NCBI GenBank assembly: GCA_902577285.1
Contig: CACGYL010000012.1
Span: forward strand, 1 to 34,674
Source of the DNA: an uncultured Pelagibacteraceae bacterium
GTDB taxonomy: Bacteria > Pseudomonadota > Alphaproteobacteria > Pelagibacterales > Pelagibacteraceae
Reading direction: 5' to 3'
Length of the DNA: 34,674 nt
Below the pieces are notes generated by a model. The model did not search any database. It worked only from the letters and a program-made list of their open reading frames with translations, and was not told the origin of the DNA. The translations under genes were made by a program, and so were the position numbers. Of the stretch, positions 24,780 through 32,914 are shown one piece after another. Each line of letters starts with the position of its first letter. Position 1 is the first letter of the stretch.

Positions 24780-25811
24780 ATGTATAGCGAAAATCATAAA
24801 ATAAATAATCTTATATCTACATGGTTAATCTTAATGTTTTTGATTATTTCCATTATGATAATCGTAGGTGGTTTAACAAGATTAACAGATTCTGGTTTGT
24901 CAATTACTCAATGGCAATTATTTTCAGGTTTTTTGCCTCCTTTAAACAATGATGATTGGATAATGTATTTCGATTTGTACAAAGAAATACCTGAATTCAA
25001 GTTACAAAATTATGATATGACCATGGGTGAATTTAAAGTTATTTTTTGGTGGGAATGGGCCCATAGATTTTTAGGCAGAGTAATTGGTATTACTTTTCTA
25101 ATCCCATTAATTTATTTTACATTTAAAGTTAAATTTACAAAATTAATAAGTCTTTATTTCATTTTTTCATTGATATGTTTTCAAGGTTTTATCGGTTGGT
25201 ATATGGTGAGCAGTGGACTTGTTGACAGAGTCGATGTAAGTCATTTTAGACTGTCTGTTCATCTATTGCTAGCTTTTATAATTTTATCCTTAATTTTTTG
25301 GAATTTTTTAATAATTAATGTAAAAGAAAATACTCACAAAACTATTGGTCTGGTAATTCCATCTATTTTTTTAATTTTAATATTTACACAAATATCGATA
25401 GGTGCATTTGTATCAGGGATGGATGCCGGTAAAATATATAACTCCTGGCCATTAATGGGCAACTCTTATTTTCCAGACGATAATAAACTAATAAATTTAT
25501 TTAAATTATCAGCGTTGAGCGAACCTTCTTTAGTTCAATTTATTCATAGAAATTTAGCTTATTTTATAAGTTTATTTTATATTTTTATATTATTTAAGAT
25601 TTATAAAAATAAACTCAATGAATTATATAAAAGTATTAACTTTTTAGGTTTTTTTATTTTATTACAGGTGATCTTAGGAATTTTTACGCTTTTGTATGGT
25701 GCACAGATTTATATTGCATCTATGCACCAAGTAAGTTCTATTTTTTTGGTTAGCTCCAGTATTTATTTTTTATTTTTAAACACTAAGTCTAACTTACAGC
25801 CTTCAAACTAG
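24780..25811 (+). CDS. ctaA: Heme A synthase (COX15/CtaA type 2)
   Basis: Oxidises the C8 methyl group of heme O to make heme A for cytochrome c oxidase. I chose ATG 24780 (343 residues), because an earlier ATG at 24684 would lie inside the chorismate mutase gene. Eight membrane helices are evident. Heme-ligand histidines are His95 (WWEWAHRFLGR, with Glu93), His161 (RLSVHLLLAF), His256 (FIHRNLAYF) and His316 (ASMHQVSS). GGLTRLTDSGLSITQW at about 30-45 is a family signature. The 3' end overlaps the convergent sulfhydrylase gene by 23 bases. Confidence 0.95.
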   Translation: MYSENHKINNLISTWLILMFLIISIMIIVGGLTRLTDSGLSITQWQLFSGFLPPLNNDDWIMYFDLYKEIPEFKLQNYDMTMGEFKVIFWWEWAHRFLGRVIGITFLIPLIYFTFKVKFTKLISLYFIFSLICFQGFIGWYMVSSGLVDRVDVSHFRLSVHLLLAFIILSLIFWNFLIINVKENTHKTIGLVIPSIFLILIFTQISIGAFVSGMDAGKIYNSWPLMGNSYFPDDNKLINLFKLSALSEPSLVQFIHRNLAYFISLFYIFILFKIYKNKLNELYKSINFLGFFILLQVILGIFTLLYGAQIYIASMHQVSSIFLVSSSIYFLFLNTKSNLQPSN

Positions 25812-27114
25812 GTTTTCCAGATGCACCTAAAGCTTGATCAAGATCAGCAATTATATCGTCAGGATGTTCTATTCCAATAGATAATCTTACGTATCCTGGT
25901 GTAACTCCTGCTGCTAACAACTCTTCTTCTGTTAATTGGCTATGTGTTGTTGTTGCTGGGTGGATTGCCAAACTTCTAGCATCACCAATATTCGCAACAT
26001 GATAAAACATTTTTAAAGACTCAATAAATTTTTTACCAGCTTCTACACCACCTTTAACTTCAATACCTACAAGAGCACCATTTCCTCCTTTAAGGTATTT
26101 CTTAGATCTTGCAGCAATTTCACCTTTGTGAAGAGTAGGGTATATTACTCTCTCAACATTTTTATGTTTCTGTAAAAATGCTACAGCTTTTTCAGCATTT
26201 GAACAATGTTGTTTCATTCTTAAAGGTGCTGTTTCCAATCCTTGGATTATTCCCCAAGCATTATCTGGTGCTAAAGGAGCACCTAAATCTCGCAGCAGAC
26301 ATACTCTAGCTCTTACAGCGAATGAAACATTTGCCCCTGTTAATTGTGGAACAACTTCACCCCATTTAGCTCCACCATAACTTGCATCAGGCTCATTAAA
26401 TAATGGTTGTCTTTTTGGATCCTTTGTCCAATCAAAATTACCACCATCTACCAGACATCCTCCAATTACAGTTCCATGACCACCAATAAATTTAGTTAAT
26501 GAATGAACAACTACTGCCGCTCCATGTTCGATTGGTTTGCAAATTACTGGAGATGCTGTGTTATCCATTATCAAAGGGATATTATGTTTTCTTCCAATGT
26601 CAGATACTTCTTTGATTGGAAAAACTCTAAGATAAGGATTAGGTAAAGTTTCTGCATAAAAGCATCTTGTTTTATCATCAACTAATTTTTCAAAGTTGCT
26701 AGGATCTGAAGGATCTGCATATCTACATTCAATACCCAACTTCTTAAGTGTGTGTGTAAATAAGTTCACTGTTCCACCATATAAATCAGTTGAACTAATA
26801 AAATTATCTCCAGATTGGCACACATTCATTATTGCAAATGTCGATGCTGCTTGACCTGAACCAACTGTAACAGCTGCAAGTCCACCTTCAAGTGCTGCAA
26901 CTCTTTTTTCTAATACATCGTTTGTTGGATTCATAATTCTTGTGTATATGTTCCCAAATTCTTTAAGAGCAAACAAATTTGCTGCATGATCTGTATCATT
27001 AAATTGATAAGATGTTGTTCTATAAAGTGGTACTGCTACAGCTGTTGTTGCTGGATCACTTCTGTAATCACCCCCATGTAAAGCGATAGTTTCTGGATTT
27101 TTATTTTTACTCAT
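25789..27114 (-). CDS. metY: O-acetylhomoserine sulfhydrylase, MetY type (copy 1)
   Basis: PLP-dependent gamma-replacement enzyme that joins O-acetylhomoserine with sulfide or methanethiol to give homocysteine or methionine. The PLP lysine is Lys208 in VVVHSLTKFIGGHG. Phosphate-binding Tyr57 and Arg59 (IYTRIMNPT) and ring-stacking Asp184 (LIMDNTASP) are present. At 441 residues the length fits MetY, which is longer than MetB/MetZ (about 390-400). A GGAAGGGG ribosome-binding site precedes the start by four bases. It is third in a minus-strand unit with an alpha/beta hydrolase and a second MetY-like gene. Confidence 0.92.
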   Translation of the reverse strand: MSKNKNPETIALHGGDYRSDPATTAVAVPLYRTTSYQFNDTDHAANLFALKEFGNIYTRIMNPTNDVLEKRVAALEGGLAAVTVGSGQAASTFAIMNVCQSGDNFISSTDLYGGTVNLFTHTLKKLGIECRYADPSDPSNFEKLVDDKTRCFYAETLPNPYLRVFPIKEVSDIGRKHNIPLIMDNTASPVICKPIEHGAAVVVHSLTKFIGGHGTVIGGCLVDGGNFDWTKDPKRQPLFNEPDASYGGAKWGEVVPQLTGANVSFAVRARVCLLRDLGAPLAPDNAWGIIQGLETAPLRMKQHCSNAEKAVAFLQKHKNVERVIYPTLHKGEIAARSKKYLKGGNGALVGIEVKGGVEAGKKFIESLKMFYHVANIGDARSLAIHPATTTHSQLTEEELLAAGVTPGYVRLSIGIEHPDDIIADLDQALGASGKPSLKAVS

Positions 27115-27118
27115 TTTT

Positions 27119-27126
27119 CCCCTTCC
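27119..27126 (-). promoter_or_regulatory. Ribosome-binding site of the copy 1 sulfhydrylase gene
   Basis: GGAAGGGG on the minus strand ends four bases before the ATG. Such a site is rare in this window and marks the gene for independent translation. Confidence 0.6.
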
Positions 27127-27152
27127 GTTTATAATAGTATTAAACTTTAATG

Positions 27153-27185
27153 AAAAAATACAATCAAGCTTTAATTTAACTTGAT
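27153..27185 (-). terminator. Hairpin plus U-tract between alpha/beta hydrolase and sulfhydrylase copy 1
   Basis: On the minus strand, ATCAAG (27185-27180) and CTTGAT (27168-27163) can pair around an 11-base loop, followed by TG and TATTTTTT (U6 at 27158-27153). It could be an intrinsic terminator or attenuator. The stem is only six AT-rich pairs and starts inside the hydrolase stop region, so this is tentative. Confidence 0.35.
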
Positions 27186-27994
27186 AATGGAGGGTAATTA
27201 TTGGTTATAAATTTTTTAAGCACTGTTAATACTCTGTCTGCCTCTTCAAGTAACATCATATGACCGCAGTTATCTATAATATCAATTTGACTTCCTTCAA
27301 TTAAAGCTGCCAGCTTCTTTCCTTCTATAACAGGACACATTTTATCATCAGTTGCTAGAATTGATAGAGTGGGGCATTTAATTTTTTTTGCTGCTTCAAA
27401 ACCATTTTTGTAATTATCGCAAGCTCTGAAATCAACACCAAGTGTATTCTGTATAGTACGCGATTTCGCTAACATTGTTCCTGTATTTATGTGATATAAT
27501 CCTGGTACAGGATGTCCACCGAAATGCCCAGCTGGACCGTGAGCCCAATCCATCATCAAATCTACTGCTTTTGGATCATTATTTTCTGCTAAAGAAAGTA
27601 ATTGTGGATTCATGGGTATTGCACCAGCTCCGCCCATTAAACTTAATGTCTTAATTTTATCAGGGTATCGTGAAGTGCATTCCACAGTAACTAAACATCC
27701 CTGAGAGTGACCAACCAAAGAGGCTTCTTTGTGACCAACTGCATCAATTACAGCACTAACCCAGTCAGCCATTTCTTCAATTGATTTTAAACTTTCTCCT
27801 CCCGATAGACCATGACCAGGCAAATCAACAGCTAAAGCATTATATCCATGAAATGCAAAGTATCGAGTTTGTAGAACCCATGTCATATGAGTCAATCCAC
27901 TGCCATGAACGAATATTATTAAAGGTTTTTTTTTATCAAACGGTCTTCCTCCCGTTGAAGCAAAAACGTCGTTATTATCTACTTTAAATTTCAT
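27176..27994 (-). CDS. Alpha/beta hydrolase between two sulfhydrylase genes
   Basis: Alpha/beta-fold hydrolase with unknown substrate. The nucleophile elbow GHSQG places Ser97. The oxyanion motif is HGSG at 30-33, the acid is probably Asp216 or Asp217 (LATDDKMC), and the catalytic His is His245 (NCGHMMLLE). At 272 residues it has a lid region at about 130-190. It is shorter than MetX homoserine acetyltransferases and lacks their signatures, so I do not call it MetX. The start overlaps the upstream sulfhydrylase by 4 bases (ATGA), suggesting translational coupling and a role in the same pathway, perhaps an ester or thioester hydrolase. Confidence 0.85.
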   Translation of the reverse strand: MKFKVDNNDVFASTGGRPFDKKKPLIIFVHGSGLTHMTWVLQTRYFAFHGYNALAVDLPGHGLSGGESLKSIEEMADWVSAVIDAVGHKEASLVGHSQGCLVTVECTSRYPDKIKTLSLMGGAGAIPMNPQLLSLAENNDPKAVDLMMDWAHGPAGHFGGHPVPGLYHINTGTMLAKSRTIQNTLGVDFRACDNYKNGFEAAKKIKCPTLSILATDDKMCPVIEGKKLAALIEGSQIDIIDNCGHMMLLEEADRVLTVLKKFITNNYPPLSS

Positions 27995-29322
27995 TGATTA
28001 GATACAAGTCTTGGTTTTCTTGCAGCTCTAAAACCAACCTCGAAATCATTTTTTATATCCTCAATATCTTCAATACCAACAGATAATCTAATCATATCAT
28101 GTGAAAGTCCAGCAAACTTTAAAGTTGCCTCATCCATTTGAGAATGCGTTCCTGATGCAGGATGTATGACTAAAGTTCTTGTGTCTCCTACATTTGCTAG
28201 ATGAGATGCTAGTTTTACATTATTGATAAATGCCACACCAGCTTCTTTTCCACCTTTAATACCAAATGCTATCATTGAACCTCTTCCATTAGGTAAAAGT
28301 TTTTTTGCCAATTCATGATCTGGGTGATCAGGAACACTTGGATGTGATACCCACGCAACACTTTCATGGTTCATTAAATATTTGACCATCTCCTCTGCAT
28401 TCGAACAATGTTTTTTCATTCTAACCGATAAAGTCTCTATACCTTGTAAAACATTCCATGCATTTTGTGGACTTAAACAAGGACCAAAATCTCTCATACC
28501 TTCGGCTCTTGCTTTCATTGTAAAAGCCGTTGGACCAAATTCTTCAGCAAATGATAAACCGTGATAACCTTCATAAGGTTTTGTCATAGTTGGAAATTTA
28601 TCATTTTGCATCCAATCAAATTTTCCACCTTCAACTAATATTCCTGCCATTGATGATCCATGTCCAGCCATCCATTTAGTTAATGAGTGAATAACTATAT
28701 CAGCACCATGTTCAAATGGTTTACACAAATAAGGAGTTTGATAAGTTGCATCAACCATCAATGGTATTCCAGCTTCATGTGCGATTTTAGCAATTTCAGG
28801 CATATTCATTATTTCATTACCTGGATTTCCAACCAGTTCACCAAAAATTCCTTTTGTATTTTTTTGGATTGCTTTTTTAAAACCTTCTGTGTCTCTTGGC
28901 TTGACAAAAGTACATTTAATGCCAAATTTTGGTAACGTTAACCTAAATAAATTTACAGTACCTCCATATAATTGTGATGAAACAACTAAGTGGTCACCTG
29001 CTTCACACAATGTCATTACAGCTAAAAATATTGCACTCATTCCTGAAGATGTAGCTAATGCAGCTGTACCACCTTCAAGTGAAGCAACTCTTTCTTCTAA
29101 TACACCAACTGTTGGATTTGAAATTCTGCTATATATATGTCCACCTCTCTCTAAATTAAACAGAGCAGCAGCATGGTCAACATCATCAAACAAATATGAT
29201 GTAGTTTGATAAATTGGCACTTGTCTTGAACCAGCGTTTTTATGTGGTTGATAACCGGCATGTAAGCTTAACGTATCGAATTTATAAGTATTTGGTTTTA
29301 ATTCTTTTTTTTTATCACTCAT
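27991..29322 (-). CDS. O-acetylhomoserine sulfhydrylase, MetY type (copy 2)
   Basis: Second Cys/Met-metabolism PLP enzyme, 443 residues. The PLP lysine is Lys216 in IVIHSLTKWMAGHG, with IYSRISNPT and LMVDATYQTPYLC (Asp191). It is clearly diverged from copy 1: WMAGHGSSMAG replaces FIGGHGTVIGG, and DATYQTPYL replaces DNTASPVI, so the two may prefer different sulfur donors. A strong AAAGGAG lies five bases before the ATG (29327-29333). It is first in the three-gene unit, behind a 145-base divergent region shared with rplM. Confidence 0.9.
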   Translation of the reverse strand: MSDKKKELKPNTYKFDTLSLHAGYQPHKNAGSRQVPIYQTTSYLFDDVDHAAALFNLERGGHIYSRISNPTVGVLEERVASLEGGTAALATSSGMSAIFLAVMTLCEAGDHLVVSSQLYGGTVNLFRLTLPKFGIKCTFVKPRDTEGFKKAIQKNTKGIFGELVGNPGNEIMNMPEIAKIAHEAGIPLMVDATYQTPYLCKPFEHGADIVIHSLTKWMAGHGSSMAGILVEGGKFDWMQNDKFPTMTKPYEGYHGLSFAEEFGPTAFTMKARAEGMRDFGPCLSPQNAWNVLQGIETLSVRMKKHCSNAEEMVKYLMNHESVAWVSHPSVPDHPDHELAKKLLPNGRGSMIAFGIKGGKEAGVAFINNVKLASHLANVGDTRTLVIHPASGTHSQMDEATLKFAGLSHDMIRLSVGIEDIEDIKNDFEVGFRAARKPRLVSNQ

Positions 29323-29428
29323 TTGGCTCCTTTAATTTTTTGCTTAGAGAATTCCTTTTAAGAGGTTATTATTACTAATAAATGCTCATAATTCAATCAA
29401 CCATTAAGTCCTAAAAAAATATAATAAA
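29323..29428 (-). promoter_or_regulatory. 5' leader region of the sulfhydrylase unit
   Basis: AT-rich region upstream of copy 2, containing the ribosome-binding site AAAGGAG (29327-29333) and small inverted repeats such as TTATT/AATAA (minus strand, about 29365-29377). SAM-II and SAM-V riboswitches are known upstream of metY in SAR11 bacteria, but I cannot match either consensus here by eye. The minus-strand promoter is not clear to me. Confidence 0.35.
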
Positions 29429-29457
29429 TTGACAATATATGTAATTATAAGTATTAA
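29429..29457 (+). promoter_or_regulatory. rplM: Sigma70-type promoter of rplM-rpsI
   Basis: A perfect TTGACA (29429-29434) lies 17 bases before TATTAA (29452-29457, four of six). Transcription would begin about 29464, only a few bases before the rplM ATG at 29468. No Shine-Dalgarno site is present, which fits a leaderless or near-leaderless message. Confidence 0.6.
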
Positions 29458-29467
29458 TCCCGCATTC

Positions 29468-29926
29468 ATGACAAAATTTGTTAAAAAAGATGAGATAAAT
29501 AGCGAGTGGTTTGAAATTGACGCTACAGGAGCCGTAGTTGGAAGACTTGCAACAGTTGTATCAAAAATTATAAGAGGCAAAAATAAAGCAAAATTTACTC
29601 CTCACATGGATCATGGTGATTTTGTTGTTGTTAAAAATGTAGACCAAATAAAATTTACTGGAAATAAATTTCAAAACAAAAAATACTATAGACACACTGG
29701 TTATCCTGGAGGAATAAAGGAAATAACACCAGAAAAATTAAGTGAGAAAAAACCTGGCGAAGTTTTAAAATTAGCTGTCAAAAGAATGTTACCATCTGGC
29801 GCTCTTGCTAAAAAACAATTGGCAAAGCTTAAGATTTACTCTGGAGCTGATCATCCTCATAGTGCACAAAATCCAAAAGTAATTGAAATCAGCAAACTTA
29901 ATGAGAAAAATATAGTTAGAAATTAA
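29468..29926 (+). CDS. rplM: 50S ribosomal protein L13
   Basis: Early-assembly large-subunit protein. I chose ATG 29468 (152 residues) because the protein then starts TKFVKKDEINSEWFEIDA like other L13 proteins. An earlier TTG at 29429 is the -35 box. Visible family motifs are VVGRLATVVSKIIRGKNK, FTPHMDHGDFVVV, KKYYRHTGYPGG, AVKRMLPSGALAKK and LKIYSGADHPHSAQNP. One base separates it from rpsI, the near-universal L13-S9 operon. Confidence 0.97.
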   Translation: MTKFVKKDEINSEWFEIDATGAVVGRLATVVSKIIRGKNKAKFTPHMDHGDFVVVKNVDQIKFTGNKFQNKKYYRHTGYPGGIKEITPEKLSEKKPGEVLKLAVKRMLPSGALAKKQLAKLKIYSGADHPHSAQNPKVIEISKLNEKNIVRN

Positions 29927-29927
29927 T

Positions 29928-30359
29928 ATGGAAAACAATCAAACATCATCACCAAAGATAAAATTAGATTTTAAAGATAGCAAGTATGCTACAGGGAGAA
30001 GAAAAAAATCAGTTGCTAAAGTTTGGTTAAAAAAAGGTACAGGGAAATTCTATGTTAATGGAAAATCACTTGATGATTATTTTCCTAGAGCAAACCACAA
30101 AATGCAAATTTTAAGACCATTTGAAATAATAAATCAATCAACTGATTATGATGTTAGATCTAAAGTTGTTGGAGGAGGTCAAACTGGTCAAGCTGGTGCA
30201 TTAGTACATGGTATTTCAAGGGCTTTACTTAAATTTGATGAAACATTAAAATCAACTCTACGTAAGGAAAAACTAACAACCAGAGACTCTAGATCTGTTG
30301 AGAGAAAAAAACCAGGTAGAGCAAAAGCAAGAAGAAGCTTTCAATTCTCTAAAAGATAA
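29928..30359 (+). CDS. rpsI: 30S ribosomal protein S9
   Basis: Small-subunit head protein whose C-terminal tail reaches the P-site tRNA. The 143 residues include an N-terminal extension of about 17 residues. YATGRRKKSVAKVWLKKGTG then opens the S9 domain. VVGGGQTGQAGALVHGISRA lies in the middle, and the terminal KKPGRAKARRSFQFSKR carries the invariant basic tail ending in Lys-Arg. It is co-transcribed with rplM. Confidence 0.97.
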   Translation: MENNQTSSPKIKLDFKDSKYATGRRKKSVAKVWLKKGTGKFYVNGKSLDDYFPRANHKMQILRPFEIINQSTDYDVRSKVVGGGQTGQAGALVHGISRALLKFDETLKSTLRKEKLTTRDSRSVERKKPGRAKARRSFQFSKR

Positions 30360-30392
30360 TTTCTTTTTAATTTTCAACTGTTATATTAATTT

Positions 30393-31418
30393 ATGCTTAA
30401 GAAAAATGTACTTATTTGTGGAGCAACCGGATATATAGGATTACAGTTAACAAAGCTCCTTTGTAAACATAAACATATAAATATAAAATATTTATGTGGT
30501 AGTTCATCAGTTGGAAAAAAGATTGAGTTTTATGATAAAGATTTAAAGAAGTTTAAACTACCAAAGATATCCAAGTTTAACAAAAAATACCTATCAGATG
30601 TAGATATTATATTTACAGCACTTCCAAATGGTGAAGCCCAATCTATAACAAAATATCTAAACAAAAATAATCTCCTTATAGATCTTGCTGCAGATTTTAG
30701 ACTCAATACCAAAAATGAATATGAGAAATGGTATAAAATTAAACATAGCGCCTCAAATCTAATTAAAGATAGTATTTATTCTATTCCAGAAATAAGTGGA
30801 AAATTAATAAAAAAATTTAAAATTATATCTTGTCCTGGATGTTATCCAACTACGGTATTAATTCCACTAATTCCATTAATAAAAAAAAACCTAATTAATA
30901 ACAAAACAATTATCATAGACTCTAAATCTGGTTATTCAGGAGCTGGAAGAGGGGTGCATAAAAAATTTAAAAACAAAAATCTATACGAGTCCCTTAGTGC
31001 TTATGGATTAGCAAATCATAGACACAATTCTGAAATTCAACAAGAATTAGATTTGAAAACTGGAAAAAAAAATAAATTTCATTTTACTCCACATCTTACA
31101 CCAATGTTTAGAGGAATATTAAGTACTATATATGTTGATATAAAAAAGGGTGCTACCCTAAGAAAAATTCAAAATGTTTTAACAAATCATTACAATAGTC
31201 ATAAGTTTGTGAAAATTTCTAAAATAAATACATTTTTAAGCACTAACGATGTAATTAATACTAATAATTGTTTAATTTCAGTATGTAATAGCAAATATAA
31301 AGATAAAATAATAATATTGTCTGCAATTGATAATTTGATTAAAGGTGGTGGGGGACAGGCTGTGCAAAATATGAACTATTATTTTAAATTTAATGAAGGT
31401 GAAGGCCTAAATGTATAA
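30393..31418 (+). CDS. argC: N-acetyl-gamma-glutamyl-phosphate reductase
   Basis: Third step of arginine synthesis: NADPH-dependent reduction of N-acetylglutamyl phosphate to the semialdehyde. The Rossmann motif GATGYIG is at residues 10-16 and the active-site Cys150 lies in SCPGCYPTT. LADFRL-type motif LAADFRL is at 98-104, SGYSGAGRG follows, and the late IDNLIKGGGGQAVQNMN is a family signature. At 341 residues it is of normal length. It lies 33 bases after rpsI and overlaps the small lipoprotein gene by 8 bases. Confidence 0.95.
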   Translation: MLKKNVLICGATGYIGLQLTKLLCKHKHINIKYLCGSSSVGKKIEFYDKDLKKFKLPKISKFNKKYLSDVDIIFTALPNGEAQSITKYLNKNNLLIDLAADFRLNTKNEYEKWYKIKHSASNLIKDSIYSIPEISGKLIKKFKIISCPGCYPTTVLIPLIPLIKKNLINNKTIIIDSKSGYSGAGRGVHKKFKNKNLYESLSAYGLANHRHNSEIQQELDLKTGKKNKFHFTPHLTPMFRGILSTIYVDIKKGATLRKIQNVLTNHYNSHKFVKISKINTFLSTNDVINTNNCLISVCNSKYKDKIIILSAIDNLIKGGGGQAVQNMNYYFKFNEGEGLNV

Positions 31419-31617
31419 AAAAATACTAATCATATTATTTTTAATTATTTTATCACATTGTTCTCTAAATCATCCTGTTTCAATGTGGAAAGTTGAGGAA
31501 GAAAACACAAATTCAGATATTACAAAACTAAATTTTGAAAATGAAACCTCTTTTGATGAGTTTAAAAGTAAAGTAATTAAATACGGAGAACTAAGTGATT
31601 TTCCAAAATTAGATTAA
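31411..31617 (+). CDS. Small predicted lipoprotein, function unknown
   Basis: I do not recognise this 68-residue protein. It has a short basic N-terminus, a hydrophobic stretch and a lipobox-like LSHC with Cys at residue 17. An acidic, Asn/Glu-rich mature part of about 50 residues follows. It lacks the CGxKGPL start of LptM-type small lipoproteins. The ATG overlaps the argC stop by 8 bases and the gene ends 7 bases before hom, so it looks like a real member of the operon rather than a chance frame. Confidence 0.65.
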   Translation: MYKKILIILFLIILSHCSLNHPVSMWKVEEENTNSDITKLNFENETSFDEFKSKVIKYGELSDFPKLD

Positions 31618-31624
31618 TGAAAAA

Positions 31625-32914
31625 ATGAGTAAAAATATAAATATTGCTGTAATCGGTCTTGGTCAAATAGGATCATATGTATACAATGAGTTAAATATTA
31701 AAAAAAAAGATATTGAAATTAAGACTGGAAAGAAAATAAAAGTTGTTGGGATCTCAGCTAAAAATAAAAACAAAAAAAGAAAATTTAAAATAAACAAAAA
31801 AATATTTTACTCAAACCCTTTAGATATTTTAAAAATAAAAAATCTTCATTTAATAATTGAAGCAATCGGTTTATCAGATGGAATATCAAAGAAAGTTATT
31901 GAAACCGCTTTAAAAAACAAAATTCATGTTATTACACCAAATAAAGCACTCATATCTAAACATGGAGATAAGCTTGGTGAATTAGCTGAAAAAAATAGAG
32001 TAAATTTAGAATTCGAAGCATCTGTTGCTGGAGGTATACCAATAATTAGAACTATAAAAGAAGGTCTTGCAACTAATAAAATAACAAAAGTTTATGGAAT
32101 TCTTAATGGCACATGTAATTATATTTTGTCAGAGATGGAAAAAACTAAAGATAGTTTTGATAGTGTTTTAAAAAAAGCTCAGAACCTCGGTTATGCTGAA
32201 CCTGGAAATCCTAAATTAGATTTAAATGGATATGATGCTTTGGCAAAAATAAAAATACTTTCTTCATTAGCATTTAATAAAAAAATTTCAAAATCAAACT
32301 GTTTGATGGAAGGTATCGAAAATATTGAATTTAAAGATATTGAAATAGCCAATCAGTTAAACTTTAGAATTAAATTGCTTGGTATTACTGAGATTATTAA
32401 AAATAGTGTTTTTGAGAGAGTTCATCCCTGCATGGTTAACAAAGACTCTTATATCGGAAATGTTAGTGGCGTGATGAATGCTGTAATTTTAAATGGATCA
32501 CCAATAGGAGAGAGTGTTTTACAAGGTGAAGGAGCAGGACCTGGACCTACATCATCCGCGATAATGTCAGACCTGTTGTCTATTTTAAGAGGAAATATTA
32601 AATTTCCTTTTGGAATTACTAGAACAAAAAGACAAAAACCAAAAATTTTTAATAAAGATATTTCATCTAATTCACTGTATGTAAGACTAGAAGTTAAAGA
32701 TAAACCAGGAGTTTTGTCATCTATTACAAAAATTTTTGCAAACTATAAAATATCAATTCAAAGAATTATCCAGATACCAAATAGTAAAAAAAAAACAGCA
32801 TCAATTGTAATTATTACTCATGATGCAAATGAATTAAGTTCTCAAAAATGTATTAAATCTTTTAAATTAAATCGAAACATAATTAAAAATCCAGTATTAA
32901 TAAGATTATTTTAA
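31625..32914 (+). CDS. hom: Homoserine dehydrogenase
   Basis: Reduces aspartate semialdehyde to homoserine, the branch point to threonine and methionine. The NAD(P) motif GLGQIG is at residues 11-16. NKALIS, EASVAGGIPIIRTIKEGL, GILNGTCNYIL and the catalytic region GYAEPGNPKLDLNGYDALAK follow, and a C-terminal ACT domain (about 350-425) probably mediates threonine feedback. At 429 residues the length is normal. It supplies the substrate backbone for the two sulfhydrylases at 25789-29322. The TAA stop shares its last base with the next start. Confidence 0.95.
   Translation: MSKNINIAVIGLGQIGSYVYNELNIKKKDIEIKTGKKIKVVGISAKNKNKKRKFKINKKIFYSNPLDILKIKNLHLIIEAIGLSDGISKKVIETALKNKIHVITPNKALISKHGDKLGELAEKNRVNLEFEASVAGGIPIIRTIKEGLATNKITKVYGILNGTCNYILSEMEKTKDSFDSVLKKAQNLGYAEPGNPKLDLNGYDALAKIKILSSLAFNKKISKSNCLMEGIENIEFKDIEIANQLNFRIKLLGITEIIKNSVFERVHPCMVNKDSYIGNVSGVMNAVILNGSPIGESVLQGEGAGPGPTSSAIMSDLLSILRGNIKFPFGITRTKRQKPKIFNKDISSNSLYVRLEVKDKPGVLSSITKIFANYKISIQRIIQIPNSKKKTASIVIITHDANELSSQKCIKSFKLNRNIIKNPVLIRLF

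Noticed and set aside
28687..29209. Plus-strand open frames opposite sulfhydrylase copy 2
   Set aside because: They are antisense shadows of a well-supported PLP enzyme gene and show no recognisable domain.
29429..29467. Upstream TTG start for rplM
   Set aside because: The codon is part of a perfect -35 box, and the added residues are not found in L13.
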